The notes: generated by a model from the letters alone, not told the origin. A stretch of DNA of 64,000 nucleotides from Roseibium sp. MMSF_3544 (GCF_030732845.1 NZ_JASHKA010000016.1:62001-126000); one strand, 5' to 3'. Positions 43,422 to 52,969 are shown, counted from the stretch's first letter. Numbers and translations: made by a program.

Positions 43422-44750
43422 ATGAGAAAATTTGTCGCTAAGAGCGCGGCTGCACTTGCCGTGTTGAGCCTTTCGGCTCTTCCGGCGCTCGCTCAGGACG
43501 CTGAGGCAGCACCGGCTGTTTCTCCGGAAGTTGCATATATCTTCAACACGCTGCTGTTCCTGATCGGTGGCTTCCTGGTCATGTGGATGGCTGCCGGCTT
43601 TGCGATGCTGGAAGCGGGCCTTGTCCGGTCCAAGAACGTCTCCATGCAGTGCCTGAAGAACATCTCGCTCTATTCCATCGCGGGCCTGATGTTCTGGATC
43701 ACCGGTTACAACCTGATGTATTCGGGCGTCGACGGTGGCTTCATCGGTTCCTTCGGTCCGTATTCATTTGATCCGGTGGGCGGCGATGCGCTCGACACAG
43801 GTTACTCCACGGCGTCCGACTGGTTCTTCCAGATGGTGTTCGTTGCCGCAACGGCCTCGATTGTTTCCGGAACGGTTGCAGAGCGTGTCAAATTGTGGCC
43901 CTTCCTGATCTTCACCGCGGTTCTCACCGGTATCCTTTACCCGATTTCCGGTTCCTGGCAGTGGGGTGGCGGCTGGCTCTCTGAAATGGGCTTCTCCGAC
44001 TTTGCCGGTTCCACGATCGTTCACTCGGTCGGTGGCTGGGCCGCTCTTGCCGGTGCCATCGTCCTCGGTGCCCGTAAAGGCAAATATGGCGCTGACGGCA
44101 CGGTGCACCCGCTCCCGGGCTCTTCCATGCCGCTCGCAACGCTCGGCACTTTCATCCTGTGGCTCGGCTGGTTCGGCTTTAACGGTGCGTCCCAGCTCGC
44201 AATGGGCTCGATCGGCGACGTCACAGACATTTCGCGTATCTTCGCCAACACCAACATGGCTGCCGCCTCTGGCGTTATCGTTGCGGTCATCCTGACCCAG
44301 GTGCTCTACAAGAAGGTCGACGTCACGATGGCCCTCAACGGCGCACTGGCCGGTCTGGTTTCCATCACCGCCGAACCGCTTGCTCCGAGCATGTGGGCCA
44401 CAGTGTTCATCGGTGGTGTCGGTGGCGCGATTGTCGTCTTCGCTGTGCCGCTGCTCGACAAGCTGAAAATCGACGATGTTGTCGGTGCGATCCCTGTCCA
44501 CCTGCTGGCCGGTATCTGGGGCACCCTCATCGTGCCGCTGTCGAACGGTGACGCTTCCTACGTTACCCAGCTCACCGGCATCGTTGCCTACGGCGTGTTC
44601 ACGTTCGTCGCAAGCGGCATCGTCTGGTTCGCACTCAAGGCAGCCATCGGTATCCGGGTTTCGGACGAGGAAGAAGCACTTGGTCTCGACAAGGTCGAAA
44701 TCGGTGTGGAGGCCTATCCTGAATTCGGAACAGGTTCCCAGCGTCTCTGA
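43422..44750 (+). CDS. amtB: ammonium transporter AmtB
   Basis: 442 residues. N-terminal signal peptide (cleaved near ALPALA, residue 23), then eleven helices. Channel-lining twin histidines lie in VHSVGGW (helix V) and IPVHLLAG (helix X); the Phe-gate region and AGFAMLEAGLVRSKN (helix I) are normal. The C-terminal tail (VSDEEEALGLD) is the GlnK-binding region. Terminated by a strong intrinsic terminator 60 bp downstream. Confidence 0.96.
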   Translation: MRKFVAKSAAALAVLSLSALPALAQDAEAAPAVSPEVAYIFNTLLFLIGGFLVMWMAAGFAMLEAGLVRSKNVSMQCLKNISLYSIAGLMFWITGYNLMYSGVDGGFIGSFGPYSFDPVGGDALDTGYSTASDWFFQMVFVAATASIVSGTVAERVKLWPFLIFTAVLTGILYPISGSWQWGGGWLSEMGFSDFAGSTIVHSVGGWAALAGAIVLGARKGKYGADGTVHPLPGSSMPLATLGTFILWLGWFGFNGASQLAMGSIGDVTDISRIFANTNMAAASGVIVAVILTQVLYKKVDVTMALNGALAGLVSITAEPLAPSMWATVFIGGVGGAIVVFAVPLLDKLKIDDVVGAIPVHLLAGIWGTLIVPLSNGDASYVTQLTGIVAYGVFTFVASGIVWFALKAAIGIRVSDEEEALGLDKVEIGVEAYPEFGTGSQRL

Positions 44751-44810
44751 GCGCTCGGAGACGAGACATAAATCTCCCAGGCGGTCTATTGGCTCGGACC
44801 GCAAACTGGA

Positions 44811-44839
44811 AACCCGGGGGAAACCCCGGGTTCTTTTTT
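44811..44839 (+). terminator. strong intrinsic terminator of glnK-amtB
   Basis: AACCCGGGG (44811-44819) pairs with CCCCGGGTT (44824-44832) over a GAAA tetraloop, followed by CTTTTTT (44833-44839). Convergent chemoreceptor gene ends 18 bp further on. Confidence 0.95.
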
Positions 44840-44857
44840 GCCGAATTAGCGCTTTTG

Positions 44858-45973
44858 TCAGGCTGTGTGCTTAAGCCGGGTCGCAACCTCCTGAACAGTC
44901 TCGGCCGCGCGCTGCGCGAGTTCGATGTTCCTGGCAGATCCCTTGATCGCGTTTTCCGTGTCCTGGCGGATCCGCTGCAGATTTGTAGAGACTTCGTCGA
45001 GAGCGCTCGTTCGTTCCGTCATCTGCAGCGACGTTTCCTCGTTGCGCGACGTCAGATCGCTCAAGTACCTCTCGACGGACGAGATCTGCTCAAGGCTGCT
45101 GGTGCTTTGGCTGTCCGAAAGCTGCAGTTTTTCGCGCGCAGTCTCAACCAGCTTTCGGGTCTCTGAGAGAGACTGCGTCATTTCCGACAAGATGGTCGCA
45201 ATGGATTCAACAGCCCGTTCGGTTGATCCTGCGAGCTCTTTGACTTCACCGGCAACAACGGCAAAGCCCTTGCCAGCATCACCGGCACGGGCCGCTTCGA
45301 TGGTCGCGTTGAGGGCGAGAAGGTTGGTCTGCGACGAAATTGACGAGATTTCCTGGGCGAGGTTCTCAATGTCGTTGAACCTGTTTGCCAAATTGCTCGT
45401 TGCTGTGTTCAGGTGACCGATCAGTTCCGCCGCTCCGAGACAGGTTTGTGAAATCGACTGTATGCCTTCACGTGCTTCGGAGATTTTACCGCCGGCATTT
45501 GCAAGGTCCTCGGTGCAGCTTTGCGCCTGCTGGCCGACGGTGCGAAGGTCCTGCTGAATCTGCTCGGCGGTCGAAATGAGCTCCGACAGAAATTCTGCCC
45601 TTTCCTTGCTGGCAGTATTCACTGCCTTGGCATTTTGACCAATCTGGGAAACAACGGCCTGCGCATCGTTGAGCTGTTCGATTTCGGTTTCCACCGGCGC
45701 GGCATGGTGGAGCTGGGCTGAATGAGTGTCCGGTTCAGTGGCATCTGGTGATCGGTCCAGACCGATTGCTCCTGCTTTTATGTTCGTGCCGGGCTTTTCC
45801 TTGTGTCGCAATGTCAGGTAGGCGCTGACAAGGGACACGATGAACGGAACAGCCGTTGACAGAAGCGCTTGCCAGATGACGAGCTCGGCTTGTCCGAACA
45901 CAGCGTCGACCTGATTGATGACGGTTAAAATCGACCCGACAATTATCGCCGTGATCAAGGCGCGCTTGAACAT
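44858..45973 (-). CDS. methyl-accepting chemotaxis protein with NrtS-like two-helix membrane domain
   Basis: 371 residues from ATG 45973 (AAGGGG upstream). The first 65 residues form two membrane helices with a short connecting loop: [18 protein letters not shown] and [20 protein letters not shown]. Spacing and the INxxDA..PFIVS pattern resemble the small nitrate/nitrite transporter NrtS. There is no periplasmic ligand domain and no recognisable HAMP. Residues about 120-371 are a cytoplasmic MCP signalling rod with hairpin tip [20 protein letters not shown] and [13 protein letters not shown]. No C-terminal CheR-docking pentapeptide. Lies between two ammonium transporter genes. Confidence 0.87.
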   Translation of the reverse strand: MFKRALITAIIVGSILTVINQVDAVFGQAELVIWQALLSTAVPFIVSLVSAYLTLRHKEKPGTNIKAGAIGLDRSPDATEPDTHSAQLHHAAPVETEIEQLNDAQAVVSQIGQNAKAVNTASKERAEFLSELISTAEQIQQDLRTVGQQAQSCTEDLANAGGKISEAREGIQSISQTCLGAAELIGHLNTATSNLANRFNDIENLAQEISSISSQTNLLALNATIEAARAGDAGKGFAVVAGEVKELAGSTERAVESIATILSEMTQSLSETRKLVETAREKLQLSDSQSTSSLEQISSVERYLSDLTSRNEETSLQMTERTSALDEVSTNLQRIRQDTENAIKGSARNIELAQRAAETVQEVATRLKHTA

Positions 45974-46223
45974 TGGAATTAAGCCCCTTCGTCGCAGTGG
46001 CTGCATGATTGATCAACAGGGTTAATAGTGTGAAAACCGCTTGCGCATCGTCAATCGGAAATAATCCCGTCGCACAAAGATTGCCTCAGGTGCATGGTGC
46101 CGCATAAAATCTGCTCATTTGATTACTTATTAGGCAAGATAAGCATGCGCACTTCGAGTTGATCGCTGGTATCTGATCGAAAAAACGGCAGCTAATTGCC
46201 TATTTTTGGACTTATTGCCTGTT

Positions 46224-46238
46224 TGGCATGCAATTTGA
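46224..46238 (+). promoter_or_regulatory. sigma-54 (-24/-12) promoter candidate for the second amt gene
   Basis: TGGCATGCAATTTGA fits TGGCAY-N5-TTGC with GG at 46225-46226 and the -12 pair GA at 46237-46238, spaced 12 bp. It has the same GA variant as the glnK-amtB promoter. Predicted start near 46249, 48 bp before the ATG. The remaining intergenic bases (45974-46296) are AT-rich with the chemoreceptor promoter on the other strand. Confidence 0.6.
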
Positions 46239-46296
46239 ATGCATCCTGACCCAAAAAGCAAAATCAAACGGCGTTTTGCCTAATTGGGGGTCATTC

Positions 46297-47517
46297 ATGA
46301 GCACATCTGCTGTCGGCGGAGACGTCTTCTTCGTCCTGATCGGAGCCATTCTAGTCTTCGCAATGCATGGCGGTTTCGCCTTTCTGGAAGTCGGCACCGT
46401 CCGCCACAAGAACCAGGTCAACGCATTGGTGAAGATCCTGGTCGATTTCGCCTTCTCGACCGTTACCTACTTTTTCATCGGTTATGCTTTTGCTTACGGC
46501 ACAACGTTCTTCGTGAATGCCGCAACGTTGTCAGGCGGCGGCGGGGGTTTTGAGCTCCAAGGGCTGACGCTGGTGAAGTTTTTCTTCCTGACCACGTTTG
46601 CAGCGGCAATCCCTGCAATTATCTCCGGCGGGATCGCCGAACGAATGAAGTTCTGGCCGCAATGCTTCGCGACAGTCGCGCTCGTCGGGATCGTCTATCC
46701 CCTGTTTGAAGGCATCGTCTGGAACGGAAATTTCGGCTTTCAGGCCTGGCTGGAGTCAACGTTTGGCGCCGGCTTCCATGATTTCGCCGGATCGGTCGTG
46801 GTGCATGGGGTCGGTGGTTGGATCGCCCTGTCCGCGGTCTTGCTGCTTGGAGCCAGACGCGGGCGCTACGATCGCAACGGACGCCCGATCGGTATTCCAC
46901 CATCCTCCATTCCGTGGCTTGCCCTGGGCTCGTGGATGCTGTGTGTCGGTTGGTTCGGCTTCAACGTCATGACGGCAGGCTCTCTGGAGGCGGCCTCCGG
47001 TCTCGTGGCGATCAATTCGCTCATGGCGATGGTCGGCGGCATCCTGGTCGCTCTGATCGTCGGCAAAAACGATCCGGGCTTTGTTCACAACGGTGCACTG
47101 GCCGGTCTCGTGGCCGTCTGCGCGGGTTCTGATGTCATGCATCCGGCGGGCAGCCTTATTGTCGGCGGCGTTGCCGGGGCGATCTTTGTGACCGGTTTTG
47201 AGATCTGTCAGAACAAGCTGAAAATCGACGATGTGCTGGGTGTCTGGCCCTTGCACGGGATCTGCGGCGCCTGGGGCGGCATTGCTGCCGGTATCTTCGG
47301 GCTCGAGGCGTTTGGCGGCCTTGGCGGTGTGTCGCTGATCTCCCAGATCATCGGGACGGTTCTGGGCGCCGCCTACGCGACCGGGGCAGGGTTTGTCGTC
47401 TACGGTGTCTTGAAATCGGCGATGGGGCTGCGCCTTTCCGAAGAAGACGAACACCGCGGAGCGGATCTGTCGATCCACAAAATCGGTGCCAATCCGGAAG
47501 CCGACCTGGGGCGGTAG
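46297..47517 (+). CDS. amt: second ammonium transporter (Amt family)
   Basis: 406 residues from ATG 46297 with GGGGG site; the frame upstream is not homologous. No signal peptide, starting directly with helix I (GAILVFAMHGGFAFLEVGTVRHKN). Twin histidines in VVHGVGGW and WPLHGICGAWGG are kept. It diverges clearly from the upstream AmtB and lacks its own PII gene. Its C-terminal tail retains LSEEDEHRGADLS, so GlnK control is still possible. Confidence 0.94.
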   Translation: MSTSAVGGDVFFVLIGAILVFAMHGGFAFLEVGTVRHKNQVNALVKILVDFAFSTVTYFFIGYAFAYGTTFFVNAATLSGGGGGFELQGLTLVKFFFLTTFAAAIPAIISGGIAERMKFWPQCFATVALVGIVYPLFEGIVWNGNFGFQAWLESTFGAGFHDFAGSVVVHGVGGWIALSAVLLLGARRGRYDRNGRPIGIPPSSIPWLALGSWMLCVGWFGFNVMTAGSLEAASGLVAINSLMAMVGGILVALIVGKNDPGFVHNGALAGLVAVCAGSDVMHPAGSLIVGGVAGAIFVTGFEICQNKLKIDDVLGVWPLHGICGAWGGIAAGIFGLEAFGGLGGVSLISQIIGTVLGAAYATGAGFVVYGVLKSAMGLRLSEEDEHRGADLSIHKIGANPEADLGR

Positions 47518-47537
47518 ACGTGCCGTTCAAGGGAAGA

Positions 47538-47564
47538 TGGCTGGGCCTCGCGTAGGTCCAGCCA
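47538..47564. terminator. hairpin between converging amt and HAD genes
   Basis: TGGCTGG (47538-47544) pairs with CCAGCCA (47558-47564), with CCT/AGG pairing inside after a G-T wobble. It sits between two gene ends (47517 and 47581). No T-run, so it is a terminator only by position. Confidence 0.45.
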
Positions 47565-47580
47565 GTCATTACCCGACGCG

Positions 47581-48264
47581 TCAGGCGGCCGTGTTGCTCG
47601 GCAGTAACAGCCCGGCAAGATCAGTGTGACTGTCGACGATCTTGTGCGCTCCAGCCTCAAGCAGCTGTTCTGAATGACCCTGGTGGCTGTGCCCGCCGCC
47701 GACAAAGCCCCAGACGGTCATGCCTGCCGCAAGGCCCGCTTTCACACCGTTCGCGCTGTCTTCGATGACAAGCGTGGCGGCGGGAGTGACATCAAGCTTT
47801 TCTGCGGCAAACAGAAAGAGATCCGGAGCCGGTTTGCCGTTTGCCACCTGCTCGCCGGAATAGATATGCGGTTCGAAAAAATCGTAGAGGCCGGTGTGTT
47901 GAAGCTTGTGAATGAGCCGGTGCAACCGGGAGGACGAGGCAACCGCCCGAGCGCCCTGATGCGTCTGTAGCAACTGCTTGATGCCGGCAATTTCGGAAAG
48001 CTCCCGGTCGATCCGTTCCATCGTGGCTGCGTCGAGTTCCGGGCCGAAGGTTTCAGGCAATGGGCCTTTGCCGAGCGCCCGATGATCCCGATCAAGCGCT
48101 GCCCAGAAATCGTCGCTCCCAAGGCCCTGGAACCTGTCCATATATTCGTCGATGTCATAGCGAAGGCCGATCCGGGCCAGATGTTCCCGTTCCACGTCGA
48201 CATAGATCTTTTCAGAATCGACCAATACGCCATCGCAATCGAACAGGATCGCTTCAAAAGCCAT
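47581..48264 (-). CDS. HAD superfamily hydrolase, beta-phosphoglucomutase-like
   Basis: 227 residues. Motif I is LFDCDGVLVDSE at residues 7-18 with the nucleophile Asp and general acid Asp. The cap domain follows (20-85). Motif II lies in ARAVASSSR, motif III Lys in NGKPAPDLFLFAAEKL and motif IV in VIEDSANGVKAGLAAG. Sugar-phosphate or phosphoglycolate-type phosphatase; substrate unknown. Upstream region 48265-48624 has no other gene. Confidence 0.9.
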   Translation of the reverse strand: MAFEAILFDCDGVLVDSEKIYVDVEREHLARIGLRYDIDEYMDRFQGLGSDDFWAALDRDHRALGKGPLPETFGPELDAATMERIDRELSEIAGIKQLLQTHQGARAVASSSRLHRLIHKLQHTGLYDFFEPHIYSGEQVANGKPAPDLFLFAAEKLDVTPAATLVIEDSANGVKAGLAAGMTVWGFVGGGHSHQGHSEQLLEAGAHKIVDSHTDLAGLLLPSNTAA

Positions 48265-48624
48265 GAGGTTCCGCCCTCTTCCATTCCATCAAACCGAACT
48301 CCAGGTTCTAACGAGAACCGTCAAACAGTCCTTTAACGACTTGTCTTTGAAACAAAATGACACTCAAAGCGAGCGGCGCGTGCGCCGGCAAGCTCGTAAA
48401 GAGATCTCACGGGTTCGGACCCTCTCTGACGCCTCGTTAAAATGTCCTGAGGTCAAGTCATACCCTCATGAAAAAGGATGCACCAGCATCGCCTTAGTGG
48501 TGGTGGAACACTTTTTTCGCTATCTTGTTATGCAACTGGTTCCCTGCGGCATTTGCCGTCTGGTTCCAGATTTACCGCTTTCTTTTGTTTCTGTATTTGT
48601 GGCGCGATCCGGCGCTGAGCGAAA
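48265..48624. other. 360-bp divergent intergenic region
   Basis: Lies between the HAD gene (leftward) and the methyltransferase gene (rightward). Short inverted repeats seen are GGTTCT-AACG-AGAACC near 48303-48318 and GGCGC-GT-GCGCC near 48374-48385. The right half (48480-48620) is T-rich and lower in GC than its neighbours. No tRNA, repeat family or convincing reading frame. Confidence 0.5.
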
Positions 48625-49455
48625 ATGTACAACACTCTTTTAAATTTCCGGATGCGTCCGGATCCCTATTCTAATTTCAACACGGCGACGCTTTGGACGG
48701 ACCCCCATATTTCCGGCAAGATGCTGGAATTGCACCTTGATGACACCAGTCCCGCCGCATCGAGATCATCTGCGGAGATCGACCGGATCGTGACGTGGAT
48801 CGACAAGCAAGTCGGTCTCAAGGGGAAAACCGTTCTCGATCTCGGGTGTGGTCCGGGTCTTTACGCGCGCAGAATGGCCGCGAGCGGGGCAGTGGTGACA
48901 GGGGCAGATTTTTCTCCAGGCTCGATCGCCTATGCCAACTCTGCTGTTGAGGGGGAGACCCTTTCCTATCTCTGCCTGGACTATCTGTCGGATGACCTTC
49001 CGGACGGCAACGACATGGTGACGCTGATCTATTGCGATATCTGCGCCTTGCCTCCTTCAAAGAGGCGGCTTCTTCTGAAAAAGATCCGTGCCTCGCTAAA
49101 GCCGCAAGGTGTCCTGATCGTCGATGCCTATTCCGACACGCAATTCAGAACCCTGAAGGAGAGCGCGACCTACGAGTTCAACCTGATGAACGGTTTCTGG
49201 TCGGCAAATCCTTACTTCGGGTTCGCTTCGACATTTCTTTATCCCGACCTCAGGCTGGCCCTGGACCGGTACCTGATCGTGGAGAAGGACCGCACCTGGG
49301 ATGTGTTCAACTGGCTTCAGTACTTTCATCCTTCGGAGCTCAAGCAGGAACTGATGGAGGCAGGTTTCAGCCATTGCGAAACGGTCGACATGATCACGGG
49401 TGCTCCGTGGGACAAGGGGGAAAAAGAGTTCGCCCTGATCGCCCGGGCAGGCTGA
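48625..49455 (+). CDS. class I SAM-dependent methyltransferase
   Basis: 276 residues. SAM motif I VLDLGCGPGLYARRMA near 70, motif II acidic end VVTGADFSPGSI near 95, and post-I segment DLPDGNDMVTLIYCDICAL. Extended N-terminus (about 55 residues) precedes the Rossmann fold and the C-terminal part GFWSANPYFGFASTFLYPD resembles methyltransferases of the PF13649/13847 type; acceptor unknown. ATG at 48652 (residue 10) is an alternative start. Confidence 0.87.
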   Translation: MYNTLLNFRMRPDPYSNFNTATLWTDPHISGKMLELHLDDTSPAASRSSAEIDRIVTWIDKQVGLKGKTVLDLGCGPGLYARRMAASGAVVTGADFSPGSIAYANSAVEGETLSYLCLDYLSDDLPDGNDMVTLIYCDICALPPSKRRLLLKKIRASLKPQGVLIVDAYSDTQFRTLKESATYEFNLMNGFWSANPYFGFASTFLYPDLRLALDRYLIVEKDRTWDVFNWLQYFHPSELKQELMEAGFSHCETVDMITGAPWDKGEKEFALIARAG

Positions 49456-49468
49456 TCAACCAGTGTCT

Positions 49469-50362
49469 TTAGAGAACGACGATACCGGAATGCTTGGCCT
49501 TGTGTTCCGGTTCGACATGGATGGTGATGTGTGCGCCCGGAACATCCTCGGTAATCGCCACTTCTATCCGGTCGCAGATTTCGTGCGCCGCTTCCACGGA
49601 CATGGTTCCGGGCACCACCAGGTGAAAATCGATGAATGTCGACTTGCCGGCGATGCGGGTTCTGAGATCGTGCGCCTCCAAGGCGCCTTCGCCTTGCTCT
49701 GAAATTTGCAGGCGGATCTTTTCAAGAACATCGGCAGAGGCTGCTTCATCCATCAAGCCACCGACGGATTCCTTGACAAGCTCCCATCCCGACCAGAGGA
49801 CCATGAGGCCGACAAGCACGGCCAGCATGGGATCGAGGATATGCCAGCCGGTCGCCAGTGCCAGCACGACGCCACCGAGAACGCCCACTGAACTGAAGAC
49901 GTCTGTCATCAGGTGCTTGCCATCAGCGACCAGGGCCGGTGATCTGGCGCTTTTGCCGTAGCTCATCAGATACCGTGCCCAGGCGCCGTTGATAACCGCA
50001 GCGGCCAGGTTCATGCCGATACCGACTGCCGAGTATTCCGGGCTGTCGCCTTGCGAAAATCCGATCCACGCAGCACGGAAGATCGAAATAGCGGCCAGCA
50101 CGATCATGACCCCAACCAGGACGGCTGCAAAATACTCGGCCTTGTCGTGGCCATAGGGGTGATTGCTGTCGGCGGGTTTGGAGGCGAACCAGATTGCAGC
50201 GAGCGCGGCAATGGATGAGGCTATGTTGACGGTGGTCTCAAGCGCGTCGGAAAGCAATGCCACCGAACCGGTCAGCATGTAGGCACCGGTTTTCAGGCCG
50301 AGCACCACAAGACCGATGATGATACTGATGACGGCAACCCGGATCCTGATCTTTAGGTCCAT
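49469..50362 (-). CDS. cation diffusion facilitator (CDF) transporter
   Basis: 297 residues from ATG 50362. Six membrane helices; the zinc/iron site residues appear as LSDALET in helix II and KHLMTDVFSS in helix V (D-x3-type plus HD-like H..D). HPYGHDKAEY between helices II and III is a family signature. The C-terminal domain (about 210-297) is the ferredoxin-like cytosolic dimerisation domain with FHLVVPGTMSVEAAHEICDRIE. Exports Zn2+, Fe2+ or similar by proton antiport. Confidence 0.92.
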   Translation of the reverse strand: MDLKIRIRVAVISIIIGLVVLGLKTGAYMLTGSVALLSDALETTVNIASSIAALAAIWFASKPADSNHPYGHDKAEYFAAVLVGVMIVLAAISIFRAAWIGFSQGDSPEYSAVGIGMNLAAAVINGAWARYLMSYGKSARSPALVADGKHLMTDVFSSVGVLGGVVLALATGWHILDPMLAVLVGLMVLWSGWELVKESVGGLMDEAASADVLEKIRLQISEQGEGALEAHDLRTRIAGKSTFIDFHLVVPGTMSVEAAHEICDRIEVAITEDVPGAHITIHVEPEHKAKHSGIVVL

Positions 50363-50490
50363 GCCTTTCCCTGTCGCACTTATCAAGCCGCGGCAAGGGG
50401 TACCAGTTTTTGCGCAGGTTACAAGGTGCCGCGCCCGCAAATCCTGCACTTTCCGATATCAGCAGGATTGCGCGCTGTTCGACGGCGCGG

Positions 50491-51291
50491 CTACGAGCCG
50501 CCGCGCCAGTCCATCACGGCCGCGCCGATGATCTTGCCGGGGCCGTCACGGCCCTCAATCTGGACCAGGATTGCGCAACGGGCGTCACCTTTCAGCATCA
50601 GCTTGGATTTCGGCATGCGGAAGGTTTCCGCTCCGCCTTCCCAGACGCCGATGGGCTGCAGATTGCGAACGATGTTGACGTATTTGATCTTGCGGCCGGC
50701 ATTTTCGCCCCGGCCGATGTCGACTGTTGCCTCGTCCTCGATGCGAAGGAAGTAGACCGTGGCCATCTTGGCGCCATCCGGCAGCGCACCGTTGACCTTG
50801 GCCTCAACCACCATGTCGGAAATGGACAGATCGACATTTGCGGTAAACGGTTCTGCGCGGCTGAGCGCAGCGCGGACGTCACGTTCCCTGCTTCCGACGA
50901 CATGTTCTTCGCCGTTGATCACCATTTGCGGCGTGTAGACGGATCTGTCGCCGCGCTTGGTCGCATAGGCGCGCTGACGCTGCGAGTGGGCAGGGCTTGC
51001 CAGCGTATCTTTCCAGCCGAGATAATCCCAGTAGTCGACCGGCATGAGGACTGTCAGCACATCCTTGTCCTCTTCAACCAGCCTTTCCGCCAGTTGGTCT
51101 GCAGGCGGACAGGACGAGCAGCCCTGACTGGTGAAAAGTTCCACCACCTTTTGCGGCTGCGTGCCGGCGGCATGCGTGGATGCGACCGCCCCGAACATTA
51201 CAGCTATGACAACAGTTCCAGTCCGGAAAGCCTGCCACGCCTTCCGGGAATAAAAACCCACCATTTGGCTCGTTTCCTTGTTTGCTTGCAT
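50491..51291 (-). CDS. DUF1223 family exported thioredoxin-like protein
   Basis: 266 residues. Signal peptide to about THAAG (residue 43). Mature start VVELFTSQGCSSCPPADQL has a CxxC in the position of a thioredoxin active site, and DYWDYLGWKDTLASPAHSQRQRAYA plus VYTPQMVINGEEHVVGS are DUF1223 fingerprints. Periplasmic, function not established. Lies downstream of the cytochrome c maturation genes on the same strand, 101 bp apart, so a redox role is plausible. Confidence 0.88.
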   Translation of the reverse strand: MQANKETSQMVGFYSRKAWQAFRTGTVVIAVMFGAVASTHAAGTQPQKVVELFTSQGCSSCPPADQLAERLVEEDKDVLTVLMPVDYWDYLGWKDTLASPAHSQRQRAYATKRGDRSVYTPQMVINGEEHVVGSRERDVRAALSRAEPFTANVDLSISDMVVEAKVNGALPDGAKMATVYFLRIEDEATVDIGRGENAGRKIKYVNIVRNLQPIGVWEGGAETFRMPKSKLMLKGDARCAILVQIEGRDGPGKIIGAAVMDWRGGS

Positions 51292-51392
51292 GTAAAATAT
51301 GCAAGTCGGCCTTCAATCGCGAGTCACGAGCCGGTGACATTTGAAAGTATCGCCAAGTTTTCGCAGGAATGTGACTTCGGCTGGAGCAGCCG

Positions 51393-52019
51393 TTACTGAC
51401 TGGCCGCGATGACCTTGCTCAGCTCCGGCAGGAAGACGTCCTTGTAGGAAGACGGGTCGAGCGGGCCGATGAACTTGTAACGGATCATGCCTTCCTTATC
51501 GACGACAAAGGTTTCCGGCACGCCATACACACCCCATTCGATGGCCGTCCGTCCGGCGCTATCGACGCCGATCCGGCTGTAGGGATTGCCGAGGCTGCCA
51601 AGGAACCGGCGCGCGTTTTCCGGCTTGTCCTTATAGTTGATGCCCAGCAGCTGAATTCCATCGACCTTGGCCAGGTCTTCCAGCAGCGGGTGCTCCTGTC
51701 GGCAGGGCCCGCACCAGGATGCAAACACGTTCACCACGGAGACTTTGCCCAACAGATCTTCGCGCGAAAATCCGGGAACGGGAACACCATCCTTCGAAAT
51801 GTTTTTGACTGCGCTGAGCGTGAAGTCCGGAGCGGGCTTGTTGATCAGGGCAGAGGGGATCTTTTGCGGGTCGTTGCCCATCGTGAGCTGAAACAGGAAC
51901 AACCCGGCAAGGGCTGCGAAGATGACCAGCGGCAGCAGAACCAGGACCGGAAAGCCGCGCTTTTTCGATGCGTCGCCGGAAGTTTTCTCCGGTTCAAGCC
52001 CGGTGTCGGAGGCGCTCAT
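51393..52019 (-). CDS. ccmG: thiol:disulfide interchange protein CcmG/DsbE
   Basis: 208 residues from ATG 52019. Single N-terminal anchor (about 24-46) then a periplasmic thioredoxin fold with active site FASWCGPCRQEHPLL. The GVYGVPETFVVDKEG segment has the cis-Pro. Keeps apocytochrome c heme-binding cysteines reduced for the Ccm system I. Last gene of ccmABCDG, 4 bp after ccmD. Confidence 0.94.
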   Translation of the reverse strand: MSASDTGLEPEKTSGDASKKRGFPVLVLLPLVIFAALAGLFLFQLTMGNDPQKIPSALINKPAPDFTLSAVKNISKDGVPVPGFSREDLLGKVSVVNVFASWCGPCRQEHPLLEDLAKVDGIQLLGINYKDKPENARRFLGSLGNPYSRIGVDSAGRTAIEWGVYGVPETFVVDKEGMIRYKFIGPLDPSSYKDVFLPELSKVIAASQ

Positions 52020-52023
52020 GCGA

Positions 52024-52197
52024 TCAGTTCCTTCCCTGGTCCGGCCGGGCACGGCTGATGCCCTGATCTGCAAGTTCCTTCAGCGCGCGCTCCTGGTTGG
52101 CCTTGTCGATCCGGACCCAGGCAATCAGCGCAAGCACGGTCAGCAGGCACAGGCCGTATGAGGCAATGATGAAGCCGGCGTGGGGCCCAAGATCCAT
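52024..52197 (-). CDS. ccmD: heme exporter protein CcmD
   Basis: 57 residues with one membrane helix (GFIIASYGLCLLTVLALIAW) then a charged cytoplasmic tail, the standard CcmD plan including the ASYG segment. CcmD is needed to release holo-CcmE from CcmABC. Gaps to ccmC and ccmG are 4 bp each. Confidence 0.9.
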   Translation of the reverse strand: MDLGPHAGFIIASYGLCLLTVLALIAWVRIDKANQERALKELADQGISRARPDQGRN

Positions 52198-52201
52198 GGG
52201 G

Positions 52202-52969
52202 TTACTCCGCTGGTTGCGCCGAGGCGCTGGCCGTGGCAGGCCGGGACACGCTCGCTGCACGCATGCGCAGCGCACGGACGCGGCGGCGCAGAACTTCATT
52301 GCGCATTGCCATGAGGTGCAGGACGAAGAACAGAAGCGTGAAGGCCAGTGCCATGACCAGAAGCGGCCAGAGCTGCGACGAGTGAATGGTCGGTCCGTCG
52401 AGCCTGACGACACTTGCCGGCTGGTGGAGCGTGTTCCACCAGTCCACCGAGAACTTGATGATGGGCAGGTTCAGGGCACCGACCAGCGTTAGCACGGCCG
52501 CGGCCTTACCGGCCTTGATCGGATCATCCATCGTGCGCCAGAGCGCCATCAGACCCAGATACATGATGAGCAGGACCAGAACGGAGGTCATCCGGGCGTC
52601 CCACTCCCAGTAGGTGCCCCACATGGGCTTGCCCCACAGCGATCCCGTGACCAGTGCCATGAAGGTAAAGGCCGCGCCAATCGGCGCCGCACTCTTGGCT
52701 GAGACATCCGCCAGCGGGTGCTTCCAGACCAGCGTTCCGATCGACGAGATCGACATGACGGTGTAGCACATCATGCACAGCCAGGCGGACGGAACATGGA
52801 TATACATGATCCGGATCGTGTCGCCCTGCTGATAGTCTTCCGGCGCGGTGAAGAAAGCCATGTAAAGCCCGATGGCGAATGTGGCCACGCAAAGTCCTAC
52901 CAGCCAGGGCAGGAGAACCTGCACCAGCTTCAAAAACCGCGTCGGATTTGCGTAGTCCCAAAATGCCAT
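52202..52969 (-). CDS. ccmC: heme transporter permease CcmC
   Basis: 255 residues, six helices. The tryptophan-rich heme-handling signature WGKPMWGTYWEWDARMTS lies near residue 120, and periplasmic histidines in YIHVPSAW and the second loop (WWNTLHQP) are kept. Presents heme to CcmE. Separated from ccmB by 150 bp, so it may have its own promoter. C-terminal 20 residues are Arg/Ala-rich. Confidence 0.94.
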   Translation of the reverse strand: MAFWDYANPTRFLKLVQVLLPWLVGLCVATFAIGLYMAFFTAPEDYQQGDTIRIMYIHVPSAWLCMMCYTVMSISSIGTLVWKHPLADVSAKSAAPIGAAFTFMALVTGSLWGKPMWGTYWEWDARMTSVLVLLIMYLGLMALWRTMDDPIKAGKAAAVLTLVGALNLPIIKFSVDWWNTLHQPASVVRLDGPTIHSSQLWPLLVMALAFTLLFFVLHLMAMRNEVLRRRVRALRMRAASVSRPATASASAQPAE

